A program made the position numbers and the translations under genes. The notes beneath the pieces were generated by a model, which saw nothing but the letters and a program-made list of their open reading frames with translations, was not told the origin of the DNA and did no database searches. From the NCBI RefSeq assembly GCF_000380125.1, contig NZ_KB904574.1, forward strand, positions 145,418 to 209,417: a DNA stretch of 64,000 nt, written 5' to 3'. The DNA is from Streptococcus ovis DSM 16829. Its GTDB lineage: Bacteria; Bacillota; Bacilli; Lactobacillales; Streptococcaceae. Below, in pieces: positions 18,232-27,573 of this stretch (the first letter of the stretch is position 1; every line of letters starts with the position of its first letter).

Positions 18232-18921
18232 ATGAATTCAACAGATACGAATACCATTGAGATTGATGTCCTCTATCTCTTGCGAAAACTTTGGAATGCA
18301 AAAGTTTTAATTTTATTTAGCGCCCTCTTTTTTGGGATTTTATCGTTATTGATCAGTGTGTTACTGATAAAACCAACCTATACTTCCTCTACTCGGATTT
18401 ATGTTGTTAATCAAATGGGAGAAAAAAGCATTACGGCACAAGACTTGCAAGCAGGTTCCTACTTGGTAAATGACTATAAAGAGATTATTACGTCAAGTGC
18501 GGTCATGTCTGATACCATCCAAAAAGAAGGACTTGCAATGTCTGAGGGGCAACTCTCCTCGATGATTTCGGTATCTATTCCTGCGGACACTCGCATTATC
18601 ACCATTTCTGTGAACAGTCATGATGCGGAAGAAGCCCAACGATTAGCAAATGGGGTACGGAAAGTAGCGGCAGAAAAAATCAAAGAAGTGACAAAAGTAG
18701 AAGATGTCACAACGATTGAAGAGGCCAAGGTTCCTGAAAAGCCAACCTCTCCAAATACAAAGAGAAATGTCCTACTAGGTGTGCTAGCTGGAGGCTTCCT
18801 TTCAGTAGCAGGTGTTCTTTTAAAAGAATTGCTAGATGATCATGTGCGTCGTCCGGAAGATATTGAAGAAGTATTAGGGCTTGTTTTGATTGGTGTCGTA
18901 CCAAATTCAGAAAAGTTATAA
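18232..18921 (+). CDS. cpsC: Capsule chain-length determinant / polysaccharide co-polymerase (Wzd)
   Basis: A 229-residue Wzz-type protein with two transmembrane helices, near residues 24-46 and 178-196, flanking an extracellular coiled region. In streptococci it activates the CpsD kinase and controls chain length and surface attachment. The YLLRKLWNAK lead-in and the PxxP segment (VPEKPTSPNTKRN) before the second helix are typical. Confidence 0.95.
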   Translation: MNSTDTNTIEIDVLYLLRKLWNAKVLILFSALFFGILSLLISVLLIKPTYTSSTRIYVVNQMGEKSITAQDLQAGSYLVNDYKEIITSSAVMSDTIQKEGLAMSEGQLSSMISVSIPADTRIITISVNSHDAEEAQRLANGVRKVAAEKIKEVTKVEDVTTIEEAKVPEKPTSPNTKRNVLLGVLAGGFLSVAGVLLKELLDDHVRRPEDIEEVLGLVLIGVVPNSEKL

Positions 18922-18931
18922 GGAGAGAAAA

Positions 18932-19657
18932 ATGGCACAGTTTGTATTAGCAAGAACAAAAGCTCAAATGTTTAAAACGATGGAAGAGTACTATAACTCC
19001 ATCCGTGTCAATATTCAATTTAGTGGCAGTAGCTTTAAGGTGATTACAGTGACTTCTGTACAGCCTAGTGAGGGGAAGTCGACGACTTCTGCTAATTTGG
19101 CTCTCTCATTTGCACAGGCAGGATACCGGACTTTGCTGATTGATGCTGATATCCGGAACTCTGTCATGACAGGGACTTTTAAGGCAGACAATGCCTATCA
19201 TGGATTGACTAGTTATTTATCAGGTCATGTGGGATTAGCAGATATTATCTCTCAAACAAGTGTAGAAAATCTTCATATTGTACCTGCTGGACAGGTTTCA
19301 CCGAACCCTACGACCTTATTGCAAAACGCTCTTTTTTCATCGATGATTGATCAGGTATCAAATATTTATGATTTCGTCATTATTGATACGCCACCGATCG
19401 GCTTAGTCGTTGATGCAGCCGTCATTGCACAACGGTCAGATGCTAGCCTGTTGGTTACAGAATTTGGAGCAGTTAGCCGTAAGTTTGTCAAGAAGGCAGT
19501 GGAGCAAATGCAACAGAGTGGTGTACCGTTTTTAGGGGTTATCTTGAATAAGGTGGATACCAAAAAAGATAACTACGGTAGCTACGGGTCATACGGAGAT
19601 TATGGAAAACAAAAGGAGCAGGCAGCAAAACATGCCAAGAAAGCTTCTAAAAAGTAA
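18932..19657 (+). CDS. cpsD: Bacterial tyrosine kinase of capsule synthesis (Wze)
   Basis: A 241-residue cytoplasmic BY-kinase. Walker A is SVQPSEGKSTTSANLA, Walker A' is LLIDADIRNSVM and Walker B is FVIIDTPP. The C-terminus carries an autophosphorylation cluster (YGSYGSYGDYG). It works with CpsC at the membrane and is dephosphorylated by CpsB. I use the ATG at 18932, preceded by AAGGAG; an upstream in-frame start would lie inside cpsC and has no ribosome binding site. Confidence 0.96.
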   Translation: MAQFVLARTKAQMFKTMEEYYNSIRVNIQFSGSSFKVITVTSVQPSEGKSTTSANLALSFAQAGYRTLLIDADIRNSVMTGTFKADNAYHGLTSYLSGHVGLADIISQTSVENLHIVPAGQVSPNPTTLLQNALFSSMIDQVSNIYDFVIIDTPPIGLVVDAAVIAQRSDASLLVTEFGAVSRKFVKKAVEQMQQSGVPFLGVILNKVDTKKDNYGSYGSYGDYGKQKEQAAKHAKKASKK

Positions 19658-19689
19658 TTGACAGAATTAAGTAAGATATAGGAAAAAAG

Positions 19690-21504
19690 ATGGATATAAA
19701 TCAACTAACTCGTACAAATAAAAAAATAATATTAATCGCAATTGATACTATTTTGCTATTGTTTGCGATGGGACTATCGTTGGCATTTGTCAATTTTTTT
19801 GCTAGTGTTTCATATACCAGTTTTTTGATTTCGTATGCTATCGTATTAGTGGCTTACTTTGTCATTGCAAGTTATTTTAAGATATTTTCTATTATTAACC
19901 GTTATACGGACTATCGTGTATTGTTTGCGCTATTCGTTTCCACTACGTTTGCATATGCTGTGTTATTTGGTGCATCGTACTTATTCAATGATTACAGCTA
20001 TCGTTTTCTTTTCTTAGCATGGTTTTTTACATTTCCGATTCTCATGTTGCCACGGATTGTGTGGCGAGTGCTAAGTGAAAAAATCGAGAACAATACTCAT
20101 TCAAATGGTGAAAAGAAAAAAGTCAAAACACTAGTAATCGGTGCCGGAGCAGGTGGACGTCTCTTTGTCGATACTGTTTTAAGTGGCAATAGCGATATTG
20201 AGATTGTTGGTTTGATTGACTCGGATCCTAATAAATTAGGGACTTATATCCACGGTGCTCGAGTGCTTGGAAATCGGGATGGTATTCCATATATTGTCAA
20301 AAACTATGATGTAGAGCAAATTACCATTGCTATCCCATCCTTATCAGGTGAGGAACGTGAAAAGTTAGTTGACCTCTGCCACGAACTCAACATTAAAGTG
20401 AATAACATGCCTAGTGTTGAAGATATCGTTGTCGGTAAAATTTCAAGTAAACAACTGCGAGAAATTGATATTGCTGACTTATTAGGACGTAAAGAAATCG
20501 TCCTTGAACAAGGTGAATTACGGACATTTTTTGCGGATAAGACAGTTTTAGTGACTGGCGCAGGTGGATCGATTGGTTCAGAAATTTGTCGTCAAGTCTC
20601 AAAATTTCACCCAAAACGCTTGTTATTATTAGGACATGGGGAAAATTCGATTTATCTCATTCATCGTGAATTGGTGGATAAGTATGGTGGAAAGTTTGAA
20701 ATTGTACCCTTGATTGCGGATATTCAGGATCAAAACCTAATCTTTGATTTGATGCAACAGTACAAGCCAGATATCGTTTACCATGCTGCTGCTCATAAAC
20801 ATGTCCCTCTAATGGAATACAATCCAAAAGAAGCAGTGAAGAATAATATTTTTGGGACAAAAAATGTGGCTGAAGCAGCTAAGGCATCCGGTGTCGCTAA
20901 ATTTGTCATGGTATCTACAGATAAGGCAGTTAATCCGCCAAATGTGATGGGGGCAACCAAACGTGTGGCTGAAATGATTGTGACAGGTCTTAATGAAGCT
21001 GGGAAAACACAATTTGTGGCAGTGCGTTTTGGGAATGTACTGGGGAGCCGTGGTAGTGTGGTACCTGTCTTTAAAGAGCAGATTGCCAAAGGTGGTCCTC
21101 TTACTGTTACTGATTTCCGCATGACGCGTTACTTTATGACCATTCCAGAAGCGAGTCGATTAGTGATTCAAGCGGGTTATATGGCGCATGGTGGTGAAGT
21201 GTTTGTCCTTGATATGGGACAACCAGTAAAAATCGTAGATTTAGCGAAAAAAGTCATTAAATTGAGCGGTCACACTGTTGCGGAGATTGGAATTGTGGAA
21301 TCAGGTATTCGCCCGGGAGAAAAACTCTATGAAGAATTGTTGTCTTCTGATGAGCGTGTGAGCGAACAAATTCATGAGAAGATTTTTGTGGGTAAGGTTA
21401 CACCAAAACCAATTGACGAAGTAGAGTGTTTTATTGATAATCTATTGCAACTAGACAATGTGACGCTAAAAGAACGTTTGATTGAATTTGCAAAACAGGA
21501 GTAG
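19690..21504 (+). CDS. Membrane-bound UDP-GlcNAc 4,6-dehydratase, CapD/FlaA1 family
   Basis: A 604-residue protein with four N-terminal transmembrane helices (about residues 12-130), a first Rossmann domain (VIGAGAGGRLFVD, near 150) and a C-terminal SDR domain starting at VTGAGGSIGSE (near 287). The catalytic region MVSTDKAVNPPNVMGATKR has the Ser-Met-Lys triad typical of retaining dehydratases such as WbpM and PglF. The product would be UDP-2-acetamido-2,6-dideoxy-4-ketohexose. The aminotransferase encoded two genes later could aminate it. The same gene order is used in streptococcal serotypes with amino-deoxy sugars. Confidence 0.9.
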   Translation: MDINQLTRTNKKIILIAIDTILLLFAMGLSLAFVNFFASVSYTSFLISYAIVLVAYFVIASYFKIFSIINRYTDYRVLFALFVSTTFAYAVLFGASYLFNDYSYRFLFLAWFFTFPILMLPRIVWRVLSEKIENNTHSNGEKKKVKTLVIGAGAGGRLFVDTVLSGNSDIEIVGLIDSDPNKLGTYIHGARVLGNRDGIPYIVKNYDVEQITIAIPSLSGEEREKLVDLCHELNIKVNNMPSVEDIVVGKISSKQLREIDIADLLGRKEIVLEQGELRTFFADKTVLVTGAGGSIGSEICRQVSKFHPKRLLLLGHGENSIYLIHRELVDKYGGKFEIVPLIADIQDQNLIFDLMQQYKPDIVYHAAAHKHVPLMEYNPKEAVKNNIFGTKNVAEAAKASGVAKFVMVSTDKAVNPPNVMGATKRVAEMIVTGLNEAGKTQFVAVRFGNVLGSRGSVVPVFKEQIAKGGPLTVTDFRMTRYFMTIPEASRLVIQAGYMAHGGEVFVLDMGQPVKIVDLAKKVIKLSGHTVAEIGIVESGIRPGEKLYEELLSSDERVSEQIHEKIFVGKVTPKPIDEVECFIDNLLQLDNVTLKERLIEFAKQE

Positions 21505-21508
21505 AATT

Positions 21509-22189
21509 GTGCTAGAAAAAGAATTTCTTGATGTTTTTGAAGTTCACGAAGCTCGAAGACAGTTAAAAAAGAAACGCGTATCATTATTTTTAAAACTTCT
21601 ATTTGATAAGCTAATGTCAGTTTTATTATTAGTTTTTCTCTCGCCTATTTTTTTGATTTTAGCTATATTTATTAAGTTAGAAGATGGGGGCCCCATTTTT
21701 TATCGGCAGGAACGCGTAACAACTAATGGACGATTGTTTAAAATCTTTAAATTTCGTACTATGGTCATGAATGCTGATAAAATTGGAAGTTTAGTAACGA
21801 AGCAAAATGACTCGCGGATTACGAAGATTGGGGCAAAAATTAGAGATTATCGGTTAGATGAGATTCCTCAATTGATTAATATCTTGCTCGGTGATATGAG
21901 TTTTGTAGGAACACGGCCAGAAGTTGTGAAGTATGTATTATCGTACACAGATGAAATGAAAACAACTCTGTTGTTACCAGCGGGAGTTACTTCACTTTCT
22001 AGTATACAATTTAAGGATGAAGATACTATTATTGAAGAATTTATGAAGCAGGGAGAGACCGTTGATGATATTTATATACACCGTATTCTCCCGAAAAAAA
22101 TGATTCCAAATATCAAATATATCAACTCTTTTAATTTTTTTTCAGATATTAAAATTATGTTGATGACAGTGATTAGTGTTATAAGATGA
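21509..22189 (+). CDS. Initiating phosphoglycosyl transferase (bacterial sugar transferase family)
   Basis: A 226-residue monotopic enzyme that would transfer the first sugar phosphate to undecaprenyl phosphate. It has one hydrophobic segment (about residues 33-54) followed by the family signature GGPIFYRQERV, FKIFKFRTM and RLDEIPQLINILLGDMSFVGTRPE. It is the short form without the N-terminal membrane domain of WchA/CpsE. The start is GTG at 21509, seven bases after AGGAG. With the neighbouring dehydratase and aminotransferase, the initiating sugar may be an aminodideoxy-GlcNAc derivative. Confidence 0.9.
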   Translation: MLEKEFLDVFEVHEARRQLKKKRVSLFLKLLFDKLMSVLLLVFLSPIFLILAIFIKLEDGGPIFYRQERVTTNGRLFKIFKFRTMVMNADKIGSLVTKQNDSRITKIGAKIRDYRLDEIPQLINILLGDMSFVGTRPEVVKYVLSYTDEMKTTLLLPAGVTSLSSIQFKDEDTIIEEFMKQGETVDDIYIHRILPKKMIPNIKYINSFNFFSDIKIMLMTVISVIR

Positions 22190-22198
22190 GGACAAGAA

Positions 22199-23416
22199 AT
22201 GACAAAGAAAATGAATATTCCTTTCTCTCCACCAGATATTTCTGAAGAAGAAATAGCGGAAGTAGCAGATGCATTACGTTCAGGATGGATTACAACAGGT
22301 CCAAAAACCAAAAAATTAGAAACGTTACTTTCAGAATATGTTGGGACTTCTAAAACGGTCTGTCTTAACTCAGCTACTGCTGCCTTAGAGCTGGCTTTGC
22401 GTGTGTTAGGAGTTGGTGCAGGTGATGAAGTGATTGTCCCAGCGATGACCTATACAGCCTCTTGTAGTGTTATCGAGCATGTTGGTGCGACTCCAGTTAT
22501 TGTCGATATTCAAGAGAATAGTCATGAAATGGATTATGATTTGGTAGAGAAAGCAATTACTGAACGTACAAAGGTCATTATTCCTGTCGAACTAGCAGGG
22601 ATTCCATGTAATCATGAAAAAATCCAAAAAGTGATTAATAGTAAAAAAGAGTTGTTTAGACCAAGCAATTCTATTCAAGAGCTTTATGGTAGAATCATTG
22701 TTCTTTCTGACGCAGCTCATGCTTTTGGTGCAAGTTACAAAGGTAAAATGATTGGAAATGTTGCTGACTTTACGGCCTTTTCATTCCATGCTGTTAAGAA
22801 TTTTACGACAGCAGAAGGAGGAGCTATTACTTGGAAAAATCACGATGGAGTTGATAATGACGAAATCTATCGTCAATTCCAAGTGTTTTCACTGCATGGT
22901 CAAACCAAAGATGCGCTTGCAAAGACACAACTTGGTGCTTGGGAGTATGATATTGTTATTCCGGGTTTTAAGTGCAATATGACTGACATTATGGCATCAA
23001 TTGGTTTAGCACAGTATAAACGATACCCTGAGTTATTAAAACGTCGTTGTGAGATTGTCGAAGCGTATAATAAAGGTTTTGAGGGGACAAATATTCATCC
23101 ATTACAACACGTTAGCGATAATTATGTTTCATCTTATCACCTTTATATCACACATATTGATGGTATTACGAAAGAACGGCGTAATGAGTTGATTACAAAA
23201 ATGGCAGAAGCAGGGATTGCTTGCAATGTGCATTATAAACCACTTCCATTATTGACAGCTTATGTAAAAATGGGCTTTAAAATGGAGGATTACCCAAATG
23301 CACAGAGCTATTTTGAAAACACCATTACGTTGCCATTACATACGAAGTTGACAGATGAAGAAGTTGAATATGTAATTGAGACATTAAAACAAATAATTGG
23401 AGAGATTCATGAGTAG
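22199..23416 (+). CDS. PLP-dependent sugar aminotransferase, DegT/DnrJ/EryC1/StrS family
   Basis: A 405-residue aminotransferase likely to convert the 4-keto sugar made by the CapD-like enzyme into a 4-amino sugar, such as UDP-2-acetamido-4-amino-2,4,6-trideoxyhexose. The N-terminus FSPPDISEEEIAEV is typical. The PLP-binding lysine is in SFHAVKNFTTAEGG and the phosphate-contact region is SDAAHAFGASYKG. No adjacent acetyltransferase of the PglD type is seen, so the 4-amino group may remain free. It overlaps the next glycosyltransferase gene by 8 bp. Confidence 0.9.
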   Translation: MTKKMNIPFSPPDISEEEIAEVADALRSGWITTGPKTKKLETLLSEYVGTSKTVCLNSATAALELALRVLGVGAGDEVIVPAMTYTASCSVIEHVGATPVIVDIQENSHEMDYDLVEKAITERTKVIIPVELAGIPCNHEKIQKVINSKKELFRPSNSIQELYGRIIVLSDAAHAFGASYKGKMIGNVADFTAFSFHAVKNFTTAEGGAITWKNHDGVDNDEIYRQFQVFSLHGQTKDALAKTQLGAWEYDIVIPGFKCNMTDIMASIGLAQYKRYPELLKRRCEIVEAYNKGFEGTNIHPLQHVSDNYVSSYHLYITHIDGITKERRNELITKMAEAGIACNVHYKPLPLLTAYVKMGFKMEDYPNAQSYFENTITLPLHTKLTDEEVEYVIETLKQIIGEIHE

Positions 23417-24251
23417 TGTACCTTACGGTATCAGTGTATTATTTTCAGTATATAAAAATGAGAAGCCATTGTTTTTGAAACAAGCAGTTGAGAGCATGGT
23501 TTATCAGACTAGAGTGCCAGACGAGATTGTCATCGTTGAAGATGGTCCCTTGACGGACGAACTTTATAGTGAATTAAATGATTTACAAGGTCGTTTTCCA
23601 GATTTGATTCAACGTTATCCCCTCGCAGAAAATCAAGGGTTAGGGTTAGCTTTGAAATTTGGTGTTGAAAAATGTCGTTTTAGTCTGATTGCACGCATGG
23701 ATACGGATGACATTTCTGTTGAAAATCGTTTGGCATTGCAAGAAAAAGCATTTGAAGAAGATGGGATATTAGATATTGTTGGTGGACATATCAGTGAATT
23801 TATGACAGTTCCAAACAGTCCAACTGCTCACCGACGTGTTCCTCTTACACATGAGGAGATTGCAAAGTATCAGAAAAAACGCAGTGCCTTTAATCATGTT
23901 ACAGTGATGTTCAAAAAAGATGCTGTTCTAAAAGCGGGCAACTATGAACATGGTCTATACATGGAAGATGACTTGCTTTGGCTTAATATGTTGTCTGCGG
24001 GTGCTAACACAAAAAATTTAGACCTCGTTTTATGTCATGTACGAGTGGGAGACGGTATGTATGAAAGACGTGGAGGTTTTTCATATTTACAACAATATTC
24101 GGGAGCACGAAAATTGATGTACAAACGGCATCAGATTGGTTTTATGGATTATGCTTCCAGCGTGATTGTCCAATCTTTAGTTGCGATTGTGCCGACAGGT
24201 GTCCGTAAATTTATCTTTACCAAGCTATTAAGAGAGAAAATTAGTGAATAA
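23409..24251 (+). CDS. Glycosyltransferase family 2
   Basis: A 280-residue GT-A enzyme that adds one sugar to the capsule repeat unit. The N-terminal ISVLFSVYKNEKPLFLKQAVESM is the family 2 entry, cut here for clarity at the first strand and helix; the metal-binding DxD lies in ARMDTDDIS, and the acceptor-side acid is in YMEDDLLW. The ATG at 23409 has GGAGAG upstream and overlaps the aminotransferase stop. The donor sugar cannot be read from the sequence. Confidence 0.88.
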   Translation: MSSVPYGISVLFSVYKNEKPLFLKQAVESMVYQTRVPDEIVIVEDGPLTDELYSELNDLQGRFPDLIQRYPLAENQGLGLALKFGVEKCRFSLIARMDTDDISVENRLALQEKAFEEDGILDIVGGHISEFMTVPNSPTAHRRVPLTHEEIAKYQKKRSAFNHVTVMFKKDAVLKAGNYEHGLYMEDDLLWLNMLSAGANTKNLDLVLCHVRVGDGMYERRGGFSYLQQYSGARKLMYKRHQIGFMDYASSVIVQSLVAIVPTGVRKFIFTKLLREKISE

Positions 24252-24263
24252 CAGGAGCGATAG

Positions 24264-25355
24264 GTGATAAAAATTCTTCATGTTGGATTGAGTTCTAATC
24301 CAGGTGGTGTTGAAAATCTGATGCTGAATTACTTCCGCAATATGGATAAAACACAATTTACATTTGATTTTGCGGATATTTATGGAGATGGTCTTGCTTT
24401 TGCAGAGGATATTCAAACTCTAGGGGGACAAGTTATCACCTTGCCTAATTATAAGCAGAAAACTGTTTTGTTTATTCAGGAATTTAATCGTTTTTTAGAA
24501 AATCATCACTATGATATCATCCATATCCATATGCAGTCAGCCGCCAATATTCTGCCGGTATTAGTGGCTAAAAAACAATGTGCAAATGTCATTTGCCATT
24601 CGCATTCAAGTTCAACGCCGAACGGCTTGCTACGAAAAGTTCTCAATGCGACCAATACAACGATATTGCGTAACCTGCGAGTTCATAAGTGGGCTTGTGG
24701 GATTAAGGCTGGAGAATGGATGTGGGGAGGGCATTTTGATAAAGACTATGTTCTTCCAAATGCAGTTGATATGCGAAAATTTGCATTTGATTCAGTTCTG
24801 CGAAACCAAAGTAGAGAGCAGTTGAAACTCCAACCAGAGGATAAAGTTCTTGGTTTTATCGGTCGATTTGGTGATGAGAAAAATGTGTTTTTCCTCATCG
24901 ATGTGCTAGAGAAGTTGTTACAAAAATCAGCTCAATATAAGCTGGTCACGGTTGGAGAGGGAGAATTGCTTCAATCCTTTGTAGAAGAGGTGTCGAAAAA
25001 AGGTTTAGAAGATTCGGTTCATTGTCTTGGAAAAAGAAGTGATACAGCTGTTTGGTATCAAGCCTTTGACGCTTTCGTACTCCCAAGTTTTTTTGAAGGT
25101 TTTCCAGTGGTAGCGGTCGAAGCACAAACGAGCCATCTACCAGTCTTTTTGTCAGCGAATATTTCAAAAGAAGTGGCGATTTCTGACCAAGTCTCCTTTC
25201 TCCCGCTGGATTCTGCTGAAAAATGGGCGGATAAGATTGAGTATGTTTTAGATGATTATCAGAGAGCGAGACGACAAATAATAGATGAACGGTTTGATAT
25301 TAGAAATGCGACAAATTTACTTGAGGAAAAATATTGTCAATTGGTGGATAGATAG
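24264..25355 (+). CDS. Glycosyltransferase family 4 (GT-B)
   Basis: A 363-residue GT-B enzyme. The N-terminal strand and glycine loop read ILHVGLSSNPGGVENLMLNYF. The C-terminal nucleotide-binding domain has LGFIGRFGDEKN and the E-x7-E motif in SFFEGFPVVAVEAQ. The start is GTG with GGAG upstream. It would add a sugar to the lipid-linked capsule repeat at the inner membrane face. The donor is unknown. Confidence 0.88.
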   Translation: MIKILHVGLSSNPGGVENLMLNYFRNMDKTQFTFDFADIYGDGLAFAEDIQTLGGQVITLPNYKQKTVLFIQEFNRFLENHHYDIIHIHMQSAANILPVLVAKKQCANVICHSHSSSTPNGLLRKVLNATNTTILRNLRVHKWACGIKAGEWMWGGHFDKDYVLPNAVDMRKFAFDSVLRNQSREQLKLQPEDKVLGFIGRFGDEKNVFFLIDVLEKLLQKSAQYKLVTVGEGELLQSFVEEVSKKGLEDSVHCLGKRSDTAVWYQAFDAFVLPSFFEGFPVVAVEAQTSHLPVFLSANISKEVAISDQVSFLPLDSAEKWADKIEYVLDDYQRARRQIIDERFDIRNATNLLEEKYCQLVDR

Positions 25356-25358
25356 ATT

Positions 25359-26660
25359 ATGAGTTTTAATAAAAATAAATTTGGTTTAGTGTTCTTTTTG
25401 TTAGTTGCCTTTATTGAATTTCCTCTACGATTAAAAGGAATGGGGATCATATCTTCCTTATTCTTATATGCATTACCGATTACGTATATTTTTTTTAATT
25501 TGGGATGGGTTGTACAGGTTTTTACTGAATTAAAGAAATCAGTATTTTTCCTTGTTTTAATTGGATATATGTATTTACTTGGTATATCATTATTGCTTCC
25601 GATACTGTTTGGAACCTTTGATTTTTCATTTCTAACAATTTATTGGTTTGGTTTCTCTGCTTTTTTCCTAAAAAATCTATTTTTGATTATTGCGTTTGAT
25701 AAATATTTTGCGACAAACAATGGAAGTAAAGTAGAACAATTCATTAATTATTTTTTAAATGCTCTAACGCTATATATCAGTTTTAGTTTAGTCTTAATTT
25801 TGATTCCTTCTTTAAGGAGTTTGTTGCTAAATATTCTTGAAATTGATTCAAAATTTGCAAATTATTTGACGTTGCCTACTTTTTTGACTCGTTTTGGTTG
25901 GTCAGGCTGGTCAGGTTTTGATTTTACGATTTGGAGTACGCTCGGTGTATTGTTCTGTATTGTTCTATCTGTTTTTTATAAGAATAATCGAAAAAAACAA
26001 GTACGTTATTTAATGAGAATTCCAATTTATATCATGGGGAATATGTTTTATGGCCGAACAGGACTTGTAGTGTCTGCTATTTCTTTGGTCGTATTAGTTT
26101 TTATATTAGCAGTTAATTTAAAATTTGGCTATCTTATAAAAGTAATGCTTTTAGGTGCATCTGGGATAATATTACTTGTATTCGTAAAGTCACATATCTC
26201 TTTTTTGAATGAATGGTATAATTGGATGTTTTCTGCTTTCATTAATTTTTATCAAAAGGGGCGTTTTGTAGATAATGTTGGATCTGTTTCAAGGTTAAAG
26301 GAGATGTACTGGATACCTGAAATCTCTACTTTACTTTTTGGAGACTTTAAATACACTGATTTAGGACATTATTATATGAGTACTGATATTGGTTTTATGC
26401 GACATCTCTTGTTCTATGGAATTATAAATTATTTTTTAGAAGTACTATTTGCAGTTTCAGTTGGTTTTAAATTTGTTAGAATCTTTTTTAAGAAATTTAA
26501 TTTAGATAGATTTTTACTCAGCATTTTGATGGTATTAGTGATTGTGATGTTTGAAATGAAGGGTGAAACTTTATTTTACATCATTTCAATTATTTTACCA
26601 ATTGTAATGTTAGCGGTGAAGGAGCGTAAAATTGATCACAGTAATCATGTCCATTTATAA
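25359..26660 (+). CDS. wzy: Capsule repeat-unit polymerase (Wzy-like)
   Basis: A 433-residue integral membrane protein with about ten to twelve hydrophobic segments and one larger hydrophilic loop near residues 285-340 (FINFYQKGRFVDNVGSVSRLKEMYW). Among the locus genes it is the only one with polymerase topology, so the assignment rests on topology and context, since Wzy sequences diverge widely. The gene is very AT-rich, as serotype-specific capsule genes usually are. Its 3' end overlaps the next glycosyltransferase by 29 bp. Confidence 0.78.
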   Translation: MSFNKNKFGLVFFLLVAFIEFPLRLKGMGIISSLFLYALPITYIFFNLGWVVQVFTELKKSVFFLVLIGYMYLLGISLLLPILFGTFDFSFLTIYWFGFSAFFLKNLFLIIAFDKYFATNNGSKVEQFINYFLNALTLYISFSLVLILIPSLRSLLLNILEIDSKFANYLTLPTFLTRFGWSGWSGFDFTIWSTLGVLFCIVLSVFYKNNRKKQVRYLMRIPIYIMGNMFYGRTGLVVSAISLVVLVFILAVNLKFGYLIKVMLLGASGIILLVFVKSHISFLNEWYNWMFSAFINFYQKGRFVDNVGSVSRLKEMYWIPEISTLLFGDFKYTDLGHYYMSTDIGFMRHLLFYGIINYFLEVLFAVSVGFKFVRIFFKKFNLDRFLLSILMVLVIVMFEMKGETLFYIISIILPIVMLAVKERKIDHSNHVHL

Positions 26661-27561
26661 TGAAAAATTATTATGGATTCAACAGTCAATTGATTCAATC
26701 TTAAATCAAACATATACCAATCTTGAGTTGATTATTATTGTAGATAATCCCGAAATCGATAGCTCCATTTTGGAGTACTTGACAACATTATCGTCTCAAT
26801 ATTCTAATGTAAGGATTGAGAAAAATACAGTAAATATTGGCTTGGCTTCTTCTATGAATAAGGCGATTGAACTTGCAAAAGGGGAATATATAGCAAGAAT
26901 GGATGCGGATGACATATCGTTATCTAGTCGAATCGAAGAAGAGTTGAAACACTTGGAAGAAAATGAATATGATTTGGTCTTTTCTGATAAAATAAATATG
27001 AGTGAAGATGGTGCTGTTTTTTTTGAAGAAAAGATATCAGACAGAGATATTCAGAAGAGTTTGTATTCTGGGAGTAATATTGTTAATCATCCTACAGTAT
27101 TAGTGAAAAGAAGTGTTCTAATTGCCTTGAAAGGGTATCGTAATTTTCCAAATTCTGAAGATTATGATTTGTGGTTAAGGATGCTTGAAAGTGGCTATAA
27201 AATAGGTCATATTAGAAAAGTATTGTTGAAATATCGATTAAGAAGTACTAGTGCTTCAATTGGTAGAGCATTGGAGCAATATTATATTAGCGAATATATT
27301 GTTTCATTATCTGAAAAAAGGCGTCAACAGAATGGTAAAGATCAATATTCAATGGACGAATTGCAAAGATTTCTCAACAAAAAGAAAATAACACCTAGAA
27401 GACAAAAGAATTTTTTAATTGCCTCCCAGTATTTATCTCAATCTTTATCGGCTATTCAAGAGTATTCTTTCTTAAAAGCTATATCTAGTTTATTGATTTC
27501 CTTTATTTATTTTCCAAGTTTACCCTTTAAAGCTATGTTGAGAAGGTTAAACTTTAGGTAA
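26632..27561 (+). CDS. Glycosyltransferase family 2
   Basis: A 309-residue GT-A enzyme. The first strand ITVIMSIYNEK and the DxD in ARMDADDIS are diagnostic, and NSEDYDLWLRM provides the catalytic acid region. The start is TTG at 26632, seven bases after AAGGAG; beginning later would delete the first strand of the fold. It overlaps wzy by 29 bp, so translation is probably coupled. The C-terminal 100 residues are basic and hydrophobic, consistent with membrane association. The donor is unknown. Confidence 0.87.
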   Translation: MITVIMSIYNEKLLWIQQSIDSILNQTYTNLELIIIVDNPEIDSSILEYLTTLSSQYSNVRIEKNTVNIGLASSMNKAIELAKGEYIARMDADDISLSSRIEEELKHLEENEYDLVFSDKINMSEDGAVFFEEKISDRDIQKSLYSGSNIVNHPTVLVKRSVLIALKGYRNFPNSEDYDLWLRMLESGYKIGHIRKVLLKYRLRSTSASIGRALEQYYISEYIVSLSEKRRQQNGKDQYSMDELQRFLNKKKITPRRQKNFLIASQYLSQSLSAIQEYSFLKAISSLLISFIYFPSLPFKAMLRRLNFR

Positions 27562-27573
27562 TGAGGAGTAAGA

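Noticed and set aside
19560-19640. Short tandem repeat near the end of cpsD as a possible CRISPR or microsatellite
   Set aside because: It encodes the tyrosine-rich GSYGSYGDYG tail expected of this kinase.
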